Assembly (NCBI GenBank): GCA_003024785.1
Contig: PUQB01000039.1
Span: forward strand, 310,001-374,000
DNA: 64,000 nucleotides
Source of the DNA: Selaginella tamariscina
Taxonomy: Eukaryota; Streptophyta; Lycopodiopsida; Selaginellales; Selaginellaceae
Reading direction: 5' to 3'
Part shown: positions 46,969-58,058 of the stretch, in pieces
Layout: each line of letters opens with the position of its first letter
Position numbering within the stretch: position 1 is the first letter of the stretch
Translations under genes and position numbers: made by a program
Notes under the pieces: model-generated
Databases searched by the model: none
Told to the model about the DNA's origin: nothing
What the model saw: the letters and a program-made list of their open reading frames with translations, nothing else

Positions 46969-48620
46969 TGTCATAGTTTTTACTATGACTCGACCCTTTA
47001 CTTTGGACGTTGACTGTTGTTACTGTACTATGTTGACGGACCTTAGATGTAGTGAGAAACAGCCCCGCTTAGTGCACTTAGGTGTTTAGGGGTAGTCCGG
47101 CCGGCTATCTTTAGATGTTGCGAGAAACTCTAAGTGAAGGTAGCACTTACCACCCCTAAGGTTGACCTAACCCTAGGGTTGCCCTAACCCACGCCCTAAA
47201 ACCCCCACCCCCTTGGTTAGGGTTTAGGGGTAGGGATTAGTGTGCAAACTCATCTCATTAACTAAGGGGCTGGCATTTAGTGCCAGCCCACTTACACATA
47301 CAGGAAAAGAGGGGGGGGGCTCCGTCACATAAATAAGGTAGAGTATATGTAGGAGAGCTCCTGGTTTCATGACCGAGTTCGTTGCTCTTCTGTCGGTGCA
47401 AGCTTTTTGTGTCGTTAAGGTACAACCCTCTGTTGTGCCGCCCTAACTTTCAGATGATAGGGGTACGTCCCACCTTCGGGTTAGCTTACCCTTAACGTTG
47501 ACGAATCCATGCCTAGGAGGTTTTGTCGGGATGCACGTTCCAAGAGGCAGAGGTTGTGACTTGTCTCCAGCCTCCTCCTCCACGTCAAGCTAGGTGTATC
47601 ACTCATGGCCAAGCAAGGCACATCCGTGTCCTTAACCGACTGTGGGTGTGGGATCTTGTTTGACAAGTTCACATTACCAGATCCTGAGGGTTCACTAAGG
47701 GTTCTAGAGTTGGCATTTAGGGGCCACGTTTGTGGCACTTGGTGCAACTCTCGAATCTAAAGGGCTATGGCATGATAGCCCACATCGTGGAAGGCAGTGT
47801 CACATGGAGATGTGACACTGGGCTAGACGTCACACGATACAACGCCCGAGGCACGCCCTTTGGGGTTGTGTCATGGGTTTGTCGCAAGGGGTTGGATACT
47901 CTAGTAAACATACATGCTTGTGTTTGCACTAGGGTGCTAAACCTTGAGCATTCGCTCAAGGGAGGTTAGGTCTCGTAACTAGGTGTGCTTTGGCACACTT
48001 GGCTAGGGGGTGTTCTCCTTAGGATCTAAGGGTTGAACAACCTAAGCTCATTAGCAAAAGCCCTATCATGAGACTCGCAAGGTCATGTATTAGGGTTATC
48101 CAAACCTAGCCTTAGGGAGTTTGCTTAGCAGAACACTCGTGTCCACCTACCGCACACTCGTGTCCTCACTAAGTACTAGCCCTAGGTCTAGGGTATGACT
48201 TGGCCACTCAAACCCTTAGGGGTTAGTCGTGGTTCAGGGTACCCCTTGTCACCCTAAAGGGGTTGTACTCCCATATGAGGGTGATTCCTCAGGGGTAAGT
48301 GACGATGCCTTAGCTCTATTACGGGGGTATGTGTGAGACACATTTCCTTTGTGGGGTTAGGGCATAGCATGTCTAGGTCTTCTAGTGCAGGACCCTAAGT
48401 CAACTAGGGTTATCCCTCAAGGGTTTTGGGGGCAGACATTCTAGGGAGACTTAGGCTAAACCCTAAGTCTCTTGTCCACTTAGACATAAGAGTCTAACCC
48501 TAAGGGTCGTTGGGGTTCTTCTGAAAGACTTAGCGCTTCTCATACAGGATTATGACACCAGATGGCCGCCTAGCAGCCACATGTTGCCATGTGTTGGCCT
48601 TTTGGGTAAAAACTCTGACA
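46969..48620 (+). mobile_element. 1652-bp insertion: solo LTR or TIR element, TSD ctaac
   Basis: Flanked by a perfect 5-bp duplication ctaac (46964-46968 and 48621-48625). It starts TGTCATAGTTTTTAC and ends GTAAAAACTCTGACA, so the termini are a 15-bp inverted repeat with one mismatch, bearing TG...CA. A TATA-like ATAAATAAGG lies near 47330, after a G run, as in an LTR promoter. There is no coding frame. A second diverged copy lies inverted at 54346-55882. A solo LTR is favoured; a non-autonomous TIR transposon is the alternative. Confidence 0.8.
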
Positions 48621-48625
48621 CTAAC

Positions 48626-49218
48626 CCTATTGTTATCTTTAACTTGGTGAGTTTATCCCTAATTTAAACCCTTAACCAAGTTGTTATCCTTAACATGGTG
48701 AGTTTACCCTTAACTCAATTGTCATGCCATGACCCATGTTTGATCTCAAGTTGTTATTCTTAACATAATGAGTAATGTAATTGTTATTTTAACATGGTGA
48801 GTTTATCCTTAACTTCATAGGTTTATCCATGCCTTGGCTTAATTATTTAATAAACTTATATCTAGTTATTATTTTTAATATGGTGATTTTATTTCTAAGT
48901 TGGACCCTTAACTAAACTATTATCCTTAATTTAATAAGTTTATCTCTAAGTTAAACATTTAACTAAGTTGTTATCCTTAACCTAGTGAGTTTATCCCTAA
49001 GTTGATTAATTTGATGAGTTTATTCTTAAAGTCCTATGCATGTGGCTTAACTATTTAATAACCCTTAACACATTTGTTATCCTTAAGCTACCCATATTTG
49101 GGCTTAATTAGTTAATGACCCTTAATTTAGTTATTATTCTTAAAGGTCTTAAGTTGGACCTTTAACTTAATTGTTATCCTTAACTTAATTATTATATTTA
49201 ACTGAATGAGTTTATGCA
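48626..49218. repeat. AT-rich degenerate minisatellite, right part
   Basis: Same units as 45480-46968, continuing after the inserted element until the Helitron-derived repeat begins near 49219. Confidence 0.85.
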
Positions 49219-49250
49219 GTAGGCTAAAGATACAAGAAGGTGAGACCGAG

Positions 49251-49457
49251 TGTTATGACCCATATAACGAATTAAAGAATATTCTCAAGAAAGGTATAAG
49301 CTAGAATATTCTTAAAGAGCTATACTTAGATCTAAGAGAATTAAGGGCACCCTAATATTAAAAGCCTTTTGGAGAGCTGCATGTGGAGACTAGAGACAGC
49401 TTGGGGGAGGTCGGGTTTTTGTGAGGGTCTCTAGTTTGTACGTAGTGGTGCTTAACA
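49251..49457 (+). repeat. 5' LTR of gypsy copy 1
   Basis: 207 bp; a homologous 3' LTR lies at 52381-52586 and a third, longer one at 62522-62752. Confidence 0.92.
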
Positions 49458-49459
49458 AT

Positions 49460-49471
49460 TGGTATCAGAGC
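49460..49471 (+). promoter_or_regulatory. Primer-binding site, initiator Met-tRNA type
   Basis: TGGTATCAGAGC two bases after the LTR is the standard plant retrotransposon primer site complementary to initiator tRNA-Met. Confidence 0.93.
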
Positions 49472-49755
49472 AAGGTTCGAGATGAGTGCCTGGTGGGAAG
49501 GAGAGGATAATACCACTTGTGTGAAGATGTTGGACACTGAAAGGCAATTTGTCCAAGAAAGGGTTTCATTGGTGGCAAGAACAAGTAGACGCCTAAGAAG
49601 CTTCAGGAGATGGAGTATGGAGAGGAGCACAAAGGAGACTTCTCTAAACCACAAGGTAAATTTCTATTTGTTCTTGCTCAACAGGTAAACTGCATGGCAT
49701 AAGAGGAGCCACATACACATGCTATTGTGGTGGAGGACGACTTGGTGAGCGTCCA

Positions 49756-50430
49756 GTGCGAGTCTTTGTGGATAGTAGGAGTAGTGATAACTTTGTGTCA
49801 ACAAAGTTAGTGAAGAGTGCAGCTTGCTCACAAAGACTGTGCCTCAATACAAATTTGAGGGCTCAGCTATCACATAGAGCTACAGTGCTTGTGTGGAGGA
49901 GTTATAGTTGGAGATTGGCAAAACCTAGCTGGTGGAGCTGCATGAAGACTGTACCTCAATATGAGATTGAGGGCTTAGCTATCACACAGAGCTATAGTGC
50001 TTGTGTGGAGGAGTTACAGCTGTAAGTTGGCAAAACCCAGCTGGTGGAGATGCACAAAGATTGTGCCTCAATACGAGATTGAGGGCTCATCTATCACACA
50101 GAGCTACAGTGCTTGTGTGGAGGAGTTACAGCTGGAGGTTGGCAAAACCCAGTTGGTGGAGCTGCACGAAGATTGTGCCTCAATACGAGATTGAGGGCTC
50201 AACTATCACACAGAGCTACAGTGCTTGTGTGGAGGAGTTACAGCTGTAGGTTGGTAAAACCCAACTGGTGGAGCTGCACGAAGACTGTGCCTCAATATGA
50301 GATTGAGGGCTCAGATGTCACATAGAATTACAGTGCTTGTGTGGAGGAGTTACAGCTGGAGGTTGGCAAAACCCAGCTAGTGGAGACTTTCTTTCTTGTG
50401 GAGCTAGTGAGTGTGGACTTCATCCTTAGG
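49756..50430 (+). pseudogene. Protease region with five tandem 112-bp repeats
   Basis: VRVFVDSRSSDNFVSTKLVK is a retropepsin active site in which the Gly of D-S-G is Arg. It is followed by five repeats of about 112 bp (starting near 49835, 49946, 50059, 50171 and 50283). Each encodes a piece like VPQYEIEGLAITQSYSACVE and EELQLEVGKTQLVELHED. Because 112 is not a multiple of three, successive repeats fall in different frames. The end VDFILRMSWVEQW is the conserved protease C-terminus. Confidence 0.85.
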
Positions 50431-50435
50431 ATGAG

Positions 50436-52289
50436 TTGGGTGGAGCAATGGCCAATCCTAGCAATGTACAAGAGTTACAGAGTTTCTTGGGCATGACTGG
50501 TTATTACCGGCGATATGTCAAGGATTATGCCAAGAAAGCTTCTCCGTTAACTAGGTTGCTAAGGAAGGACGTTCCCTTTGCATGGAGTGCTTCAAAGGAG
50601 AGCAGTTTCCAAGCTTTGAAACAAGCTTTGGTACGTGCACCAGTTTTATGTATTGCAGATCCTAAGCCTTATGAGGTATCGTGTGATGCAAGTGGAGTGG
50701 CCATTGGAGCTGTACTTATGCAAGAGGGAAGGCCTATTGCTTATGAAGTCGTACTTTGAATCCTGCAGAGCAACGTACTCAACGTATGAGCAAGAACTAC
50801 TGGCTATTGTTAATGCATTACGAGTTTGGAGGCACTATCTTTATGGTGCAAGTTTCAAGGTGTTTACAGATCACAAGCCTTTGGTGTATCTGTTCACACA
50901 GAAAGAGTTAAACTCTCGCAAGCTCGCTGGATGGTTAAGCTCATGGAGTTTGGCAATTTCCTATTGAGCATTGCGTGGGAAAGACTAACGTGGTGGCAGA
51001 TGCTTTGTCACGTTAGGAGAGCCATAGTGGGAGAATTCCAAACACGCTTATGTAATGCATTAACAAGGAGTTGTTAGGTAGTTCAACATGCTCAAGCACA
51101 AGACCGAGGTGCAGGAGCTCAGAGGACAGCTAGAGCCACCATTCTCATTTCAGGATGGGTTTTGTACTACAATGGCCGTGTGTACTTCTCGTGTGGACCA
51201 TTTGATCAACCAGGTACTATATTTTCATCATGATCGCCAAGGCTGGTCATTTTGGGGGAGGAAAACGTATGAGTTGATCAAGAGGAGGTTCTACTGGAGG
51301 AATATGAAAGCTGATATCATAGAGTACTGCAGGACTTGTGACAAGTGTCAGCAAGTAAAGGTGCCCAAGAAACCAGGTGGGCTATTAGTACCATTGCCTA
51401 TTCCAGACAGGCATGGGGCAGTATCTCTATGGACTTTGTCACCCATTTGCCAAGGACACAGAGGCAGAATGAAGGTGTGGGTCATTGTGGACAGGTTGAC
51501 AAAGTTTGTCAAGTTAGTTCCCTTGGGGAAGAATGTGAATGCATCCGAGCTGGCTACGATGTATTTACAACATGTATTTCCTATCCACGGATTTCCAGAT
51601 GATATTGTAAGTGATAGGGACTCCAAGTTCACTTCTAGCTTTTGGAGAGGCTTTTCTAAGTGCATAGAAGTGAAGCTTAAGCTGTGTAGTGGAGATCATC
51701 CGAAACAGATGGGCAAACAGAGAGGGTGAACCAAGTTCTGGAAGATATGCTAAGGTGCACTATTAACCAGAAGGAAGGCAGTGGGATAAGTATATTCCAT
51801 TACTCGAGTTTGCTTATAATAACAGCCAGCACAGGCATTGGAATGAGTCCATACTATGCTATGTTTGGACGACATCCCAAGACAGCTAGCTTTTAGCAAG
51901 TAAGAAGGCTCAAGGCAACATGGATGAGGAAGCTAAAGATCTGAGTGTTGAACTTGAAAACATTCAGAGTTTGTGCAAGAAGAACTTACAAGCAGCTCAG
52001 AGCCGAGCTATCAAGTTTGCTAATGAGCACAGAAGCTTCCAGAGTTCCAGGTGGGGATTATGTATATCTCCGAGTGGTATTTGCCACACATGTAAGGCGG
52101 AACACAGTTGTGGCCTTACGGAAGGGACGCAATGATAAGTTGTCTCCCAGGTACTCAGGTCCTTATGAGATTCTGGAGCGTATCGGTAAGGTGGCATATC
52201 GACTACGGCTGCCAGAAGGAGTGAGGGTGCACCCAGTGTTTCATGTTAGCCAGTTAAAGAGAGTACTCACAAGGAACGAGTCCCGGTAG
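50436..52289 (+). pseudogene. RT thumb, RNase H and integrase of gypsy copy 1
   Basis: NVQELQSFLGMTGYYRRYVK is the RT thumb. RNase H has CDASGVAIGAVLMQEGRPIA and TYEQELLAIVNALRVWRHYL. Integrase follows: finger with YCRTCDKCQQVK, core with IVDRLTKFVKLV and IVSDRDSKFTSSFW, and a C-terminal domain ending [20 protein letters not shown] and [12 protein letters not shown]. Frameshifts separate the blocks. No RT palm or YxDD motif exists in this copy. Confidence 0.9.
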
Positions 52290-52380
52290 ATTCTTTGTGG
52301 ATGTACGAGGCTAATGATATAGGACCAATTGAGTAAGTTATACTGCCCTTAGGACAAGGACTTGCTAATGGGGGGAGGAT

Positions 52381-52586
52381 TGTTATGACCATATAACAAA
52401 TCAAAGAATATTCCCAGAAAGGTATAAGCTAGAATATTCCTAAAGAGCTATACCTAGATCTAAGAGAATTAAGGGCACCTAATATTGGAAGCCTTTTTAA
52501 GAGCAGCGTGTGGAGACTAGAGACAGCTCGAGGGAGGTCGGGTGGTTTTGTGAGGGTCTCTAGTTTGTACATAGTGGTGCCTAACA
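52381..52586 (+). repeat. 3' LTR of gypsy copy 1
   Basis: 206-bp partner of 49251-49457, preceded by the purine tract at 52368-52380 and followed by the target duplication ccgag. Confidence 0.93.
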
Positions 52587-53200
52587 CCGAGGATGAACAA
52601 CAAGAGAGGTTGCATTCCAAGCACAAGATGAGAGAAACATAAGGCAATAGATATATGAAGGTGAGATCAAGGATGAATGACAAGAGAGGTTGGCATCCAA
52701 GCACAAGTTGAGAAGCACAAAAGGATGAAGGTACATAAAGATGAGATTGAGGATGAATGATGAGAGAGGCTAGCATATCAAGCACAAGCTGAGAGGGACA
52801 TAAGGCTACTAGTACATGAAGGTGAGATTAAGGATGAATGACAAGAGATGTTGGCATCCCAAGGACAAGCCAAGAGGGACAAAAGGCTGTAGGTACATGA
52901 AGATGAGATTGAGGACAAATGATGAGAGAGGTTGGCATTCTAAGCACAAGCCAAGAGGGACAAAAGGTTGTAGGTACATAAAGGGAGATTAAGGACAAAC
53001 AACAAGAGAGATTGGCATCCCAAGCACAAGTCAAGAGGGACAAAGGGTTGTAGGTACATGAAGGTGAAATTAGGGTCAAACGATGAGAGAGGCTGGCATT
53101 TCAAGCATAAGTCGTGAGGGATAGGAAGCTACAAGTACAAGAGGATGAGATTGAGGATGAATAATAGAAGAGGCTAGTCGAACATGCACAACAAGAACGA
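52587..53200 (+). repeat. Coding minisatellite, about 78-81-bp units (26-27 aa), Helitron N-terminus
   Basis: About eight units read ERLASQAQAKRDKRL and VHEDEIEDE on the plus strand. The interrupting codons are TGA where CGA, and TAG or TAA where CAG or CAA, would fit. The unit before the gypsy insertion (49219-49250, RLKIQEGETEDE) belongs to the same array. Arg/Glu-rich peptide repeats of about 23-26 aa are known at the N-terminus of many Helitron proteins. Confidence 0.8.
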
Positions 53201-53439
53201 AGCAGGAGGGCCAATCCCTTATAATAGGGCAACAAGAAGTGTTATTCCAGAGGTTGTGTCCCACCAATGTGGACCACTCAACAAAGTACGCATCTATTAT
53301 GGAGCATTGGGATGACATGACAAAGCAAGGTCAAGTTGGATCCTCCATTAGAGGTGTCAATCCTTTTATATCATCTATTAACTAGAGGCCATGTGAATAA
53401 TAAAGAGTTAAAAAAAAAAAAAAAGAACATACAATAGTG

Positions 53440-54345
53440 CATTGGTGTTTGCACAATTTGGAGCCAACATAGAAAATTTCACCACTTTAGGTCCATATTA
53501 TTTCAAGATTCATGGCCAAGTCTACCATAGAGTAGAATATGCACACCCAAATGTCGGTGAATGCTCAAGGTAAGCATAATGCCTTATAAATTCAAAACAT
53601 AATGCATGCAATGCAAGTACGTGAAACTTTACATTTTAGATTCAAAGTATGCACTTAAGGAAAGATCTACAAATGCTCAAAATAATGATTGTGATTCCAT
53701 AATGCTAGGATAACTCAACAACTTACTCAAAACATGTAATTATTTTGCTCAAGCTTTGAAGATAATGCATGAGGTGAACAAGCAACACCACAAGTAGATG
53801 TAAGAATGTACTTCAGTGTCAACCATCTTGACCTAAACTTGCAAAGCTATAATTTAGCCATAAAGAATGAGGTTGTAGTTATATTTGTGAACCAAGATAG
53901 AGAACCACCATTCAACCGTGATAGTTACATACATGGTGGGCTAAGGAACATTGAGATAACGAACCCATTTATTGATCCCCTCAGATATTCATTGTTATTA
54001 CCACATGGTAATTGAGGATGGACATTAGGCATCTTCACTATGCAACAACAAGTGGAAAGAGACAAGAGACAATTATTGCACTCAAGTATTACTCATATAG
54101 GTTTGCCACACGAAAAAATTGAGGTTCAAATCCAAGGCTTAAGTTTGAGTTCAACCCTTTAATCAATGGTGGAAAACTAACACAATATTTTATTGTCGAT
54201 GTGTGCCCATATGTGGAAGCTAGCAACTTCAACTTCCTCATGCATAACCAAACACAATTACATGCTAATATGTACCAAGGTCTCATTGACTACATCAACC
54301 ATGAAGCAGAATAACAAGGGTTCATAACAAATTTAGCAAGGTAGA
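53440..54345 (+). pseudogene. Helitron-like N-terminal domain, broken
   Basis: In-frame blocks in the expected order: FGANIENFTTLGPYYFKIHG followed by QVYHRVEYAHPNVGE (53455-53565), REPPFNRDSYIHGGLRNIEI then DPLRYSLLLPHGN (53880-54013), and GGKLTQYFIVDVCPYVEASN then ANMYQGLIDYIN (54163-54300). These match the domain that precedes Rep in plant Helitrons. Several stops, including TGA just after PHGN. The sequence is cut at 54345 by the LTR-like insertion; some residues before the Rep block are missing. Confidence 0.85.
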
Positions 54346-55882
54346 TGTCAGAGTTTTAACCCGAAGGGCTAACATGTAACAACATGTGGCTGCCAAGTGG
54401 CCTTCTGGCACCAATTTCTTGTGTGAGCCTCTAAGACAACCTCTAGAACCTGACTCAGATGCCCAAATAAGCACAAGACTTATGATTCCACCCTAAGTCC
54501 TATAAAATGACTATCCTTCGAACCTTAGAGGATAACCTGAGTAGACTTTAGGCTTCTGCCCCAAAAGACCTAAACAAACTCATGCCTCAACCCCGCTAAG
54601 GAGACATGCTTTGCACATACCCCCGTGACAAAGAGAAGGCATCGTGACTTACCCCTTGAGGATTCACCCTCATCGGGGAGTTACCCTTTAGGGTGACAAG
54701 GGGTGTCCTGAACCACAACTAACCCCTAAGGGTTTGAGTGGTCAAGTTATACCTTAGTCATAGGGCTAGTACTTAGTGAGGATATGACGAGTGTTTTACC
54801 AAGCAAACTCCCAAAGACTAAGTTTGGATAACTTTAAGTACACAACCCCATAAGTGCCTCACAAAATTTCAAGGAGAACACTTCATAACCAAGTGTGACG
54901 ATAGCACACCTAATTACGAGACATAACCTCCCTTGAGCCAATGTCTAAGGTTTAACACCTTATTGTGAGCACATGTACGCTTGCTTACTATTTGGAACCC
55001 TGCTTACTATGTATGTGAGCACATATATGCCTGCTTACTATGTGGTTCTCAATGCCAACTCTAGAACCCTCTGTTATCCCTCAAGAATTTAATAAGGAAA
55101 CCCTATCAACTTAGAACCCATGACCATAGTTGGATAAGGACACGAACGTGCCCTGCTTAGCTGTGAGTGCTGCTCTTAACTTGACTTGGAGGAGGAGGTT
55201 GAAGACAAACCTCCACCTTTGACCCTTGGAATGTGTAGTCTAACAAGACCTTCTATGTATGGATTCACCAACATTAAGGGTGGGTTACCCCGAAGGTGAA
55301 ATGTACCCTTGTTGTCTGGAAATTAGCCTTGATAATAAAAGCTAAAGCTTGCACCGGAGAAGAGTAAAAGAACTTAATCATGAACCTAGGAACCCTCACT
55401 CCTACATACTCTACCTTATTTATGTGACGGAGCCGCCCCCCCTTCTTTTTCTACATGTATAAGTGGGCTTGCACGGAATGCATGTCTCTTAGCTAAATGA
55501 GATGAGGTATCAACAAAACTTAATTCTTACCCCTAAACCCTACCCAAGGGCGTGGGGGTTTTAGGGCGTGGGTTAGGGCAACCCTAGGGTTAGGTCAACC
55601 TTAGGGATGTTCTAACCTTACTTAACACACTAAACTCACTTACATTAATCAATTAACTTAATTGGGACGTTAAAATCAAGGGTGGGTTTTCTAAAAGGTA
55701 AGTGTTACTTTCGCTTAGAGTTTCTCATGATATTTAAGGATAGCCAGCCGGATTACCCCTAAACACCTAAGTGCACTAAGTGGGGCTATTTCTCACTACA
55801 TCTAAGATTTGTCACATAATCAAGTAAGTAACAACAGTCAACCTTCAAAGTAAAGGGTTAAGTCATAACAAAAACTATGACA
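54346..55882 (-). mobile_element. Second copy of the 1.65-kb LTR-like element, inverted
   Basis: Homologous along its length to 46969-48620 but in the opposite orientation, about 115 bp shorter and more diverged. Termini are TGTCAGAGTTTTAAC and AAACTATGACA. The flanks gtaga and acaga do not match, so the target duplication is lost or the insertion was accompanied by a deletion of Helitron sequence. Confidence 0.82.
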
Positions 55883-56035
55883 ACAGATCTCTTCATCACG
55901 TTTACATGTGACTCAAGTTGGCCAAAAATACAAGACAACATGGAAGCATAGCAAGTAGTGGAAGACATGCTAGACTCGGTAACATGTGTCTTTTCACAAC
56001 AAATTAAAATCCTTACCCAAGGACATCACTAATAG

Positions 56036-57990
56036 CTGTCACGACCCGATACAGAATACAGGGATCATGGCTTGACAATAACCACATGTTTGGAAGGGTT
56101 AAGGCATATACATACACAATCGAGTTTCAAAAGTGAGGTCTTCCACATTGTCATATGCTTCTCATTCTTGAGTAGAAAGATAAGATCAAGGACAACAACA
56201 ACATCGACAACATCACGAGCACTAAGATTTTAAACCTTAAAGAATTTCCATAATTGCATAAAATGGTCAAGAGGTTTATGATCCATTTATGTGACAATGC
56301 CCAAGTCCAATGGGACTGAACACCACCACAACCATGCACCACCAAGATAAAAGGATGCCCACACCCATCGATACCTATCAAACCCAGTAGGAATAAGGAA
56401 ACTGATTTGTGGGATCCCCTCAAGGGGTGCACCGCAGACTGACCTTGATCTTCTATGAGAAGTTCAAGTAATTCACCATCTTTCAGGTTCCAACAAGTAT
56501 GCTAGCCCTCCTTGATAATGTTAACTCCTAAGTTGCTATCAATGGGTATGTTTTGGATGTTGTTTTTGCCAATGTGCACAGTTATCATTGGTACTTCCTC
56601 ATCCCAATCTTTCTCATCTCTAAGAATTTTGGTCGTATTCACCTCAACTCGACTCATATCTTGTGGGTATGCTCACATTTAGTACTTTAGTTATCTATGT
56701 TCATAAGAATGGAGCAAGGGTAAGTAACTCCCCTATATTTAGCTACATCGGCTGTTGTAATATAATGGCCACCAATACAATCTCCAAGTGGCAATGCTGA
56801 CATGGATTTCACAAATTGCTCATTTGCTTCATTTGGTATAGAATCTTTCTTTTCTTCTTGTTGTATTTTTTGGATCTAGTCTACCACTTTTTGTACTATA
56901 GCTTTTTCTTTTTTCCAATTTTTGTATACTGATTCTTCTTTACTTGCCTCCATTTGGACTCGCTTAGCACATGTCACTGCATTTGTTTCTATCAAAGGTA
57001 ACTTCGTATCTTCTTCCCACTTACATTTGTGATTCGATTCTTCCTAATCATCTTATTGTTGGACTTCAACCCTTTGAGTTGCTAGTTCTTGTGGTGGTAC
57101 TCTTGAGTTCTATTCACGATTTAGACATTCATGTGAGTAGTGTCCCATTTCTCCACATGTGTAGCACTGGACATTATTGAGTCTATTACATTTGGTGGAA
57201 TAATGTTCCTTTCCCCATATGAAACATGTCACATTAGGATTCGCACCAAGTTGTATTGGTGGAGGCAGTAATAAAGGTGGTCATGCTTGCACTGGTGTTG
57301 TTAATAAAGGTTGTCCTCCCACGGTACCTCCTCATTGTTGTTCTAACAGTAGTATGGTCTTAATTTGCGAGGGTATCTTCTTCCATTTCCATTCCTTTGA
57401 TCCTCGTTATGTTGTCTTTGTGGATAATCAAACGAGTTAGTCCTCTATGTTGTGTCCCATCTGGCTGGTGGGTAGCACACCCAATCATTAATTGTGGTGT
57501 ATCCTGTACTTCGGCACTATCTTGCTTCATGTTCTACTCCACACAACTAACACTTTGGTATCTTAAATTCCGAAGCACTGTGTCTTTCATTCTTGCATGT
57601 TGTGCATAACACTATTTTGGGTCATGCTTGTACCTTAGTCTCTCTCTTATGCAGCCTCCATGGCTCACGTTCTTCATCGTCCATGTATTATGGTGGTATC
57701 AACATTTCAAGTTGTTCCACCTCCGTTATAGCCTCTCTCAAGTCATGTGGTCTTGCCAACCATACTTTGAGCTACAAACTCTTGCGTAACCCATTGACTT
57801 ACCACTTCCTTGCTAATTTGTCACTGATATCATCCATTTCACAACGATTGTATATTCTTCATAATCTGTGTGTGTAATCATCTACTTCTTCCTTAGGTCC
57901 TTGTTGTAATTTCTACAATTGAACTATCAAATCTTGCTTGTGCTACTTCCAAACATAGTAATTTTTGAATAACGTGAGCCCTCCACACCA
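56036..57990 (-). pseudogene. Decayed gypsy gag and protease
   Basis: On the minus strand: capsid-type Gag (WLARPHDLREAITEVEQLEM near 57750), a good CCHC knuckle CYTCGEMGHYSHEC (near 57160), a degenerate second knuckle with Trp for Cys (CFIWGKEHYSTKC, near 57205), and a protease-like IPIDSNLGVNIIKEG (near 56540) where the D-G-G-S-G of relatives has changed. Many stops. No LTR pair is found; a TGTCACGACC start-like word at 56039 may be an LTR edge. Confidence 0.72.
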
Positions 57991-58058
57991 CGAGATACAA
58001 CCAGTTACCTCAGGGACGATCAATATGGCAAAGCTTCTTAACGATATCCACCGCTGCT

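Larger units (their letters stand above)
49251..52586 (+). mobile_element. Internally deleted Ty3/gypsy element, copy 1, TSD ccgag
   Basis: The LTRs 49251-49457 (207 bp) and 52381-52586 (206 bp) start TGTTATGACC and end TAACA. Flanks are ccgag on both sides, a perfect target duplication. The primer site TGGTATCAGAGC (49460-49471) matches initiator Met-tRNA, and the purine tract ATGGGGGGAGGAT precedes the 3' LTR. The 3.3-kb length is short for the group: most of gag and the whole RT palm are missing. Protease runs straight into the RT thumb, then RNase H and integrase. Confidence 0.94.
49219..56035 (+). mobile_element. Decayed Helitron coding region, split by two insertions
   Basis: Helitrons encode a Rep/helicase for rolling-circle transposition. 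The parts are 49219-49250, 52592-54345 and 55883-56035. They carry a block of coding repeats, a Helitron-like N-terminal domain, and then the start of the Rep domain (DLFITFTCDSSWPKIQ, matching the hallmark PDLFITFTCNP-W-I of Helitron proteins). A gypsy element (TSD ccgag) and an LTR-like element interrupt it. Several in-frame stops; no helicase domain or terminal CTRR hairpin is found. Confidence 0.8.

Noticed and set aside
47160..47230. CCCTAA-like words inside the 1.65-kb element
   Set aside because: Irregular GC-rich phrases, not consecutive heptamers; not a telomeric repeat.
52429..53318. Minus-strand frames with repeated Leu/Ser/Pro peptides
   Set aside because: Antisense of the Helitron coding repeats, which make better sense on the plus strand.
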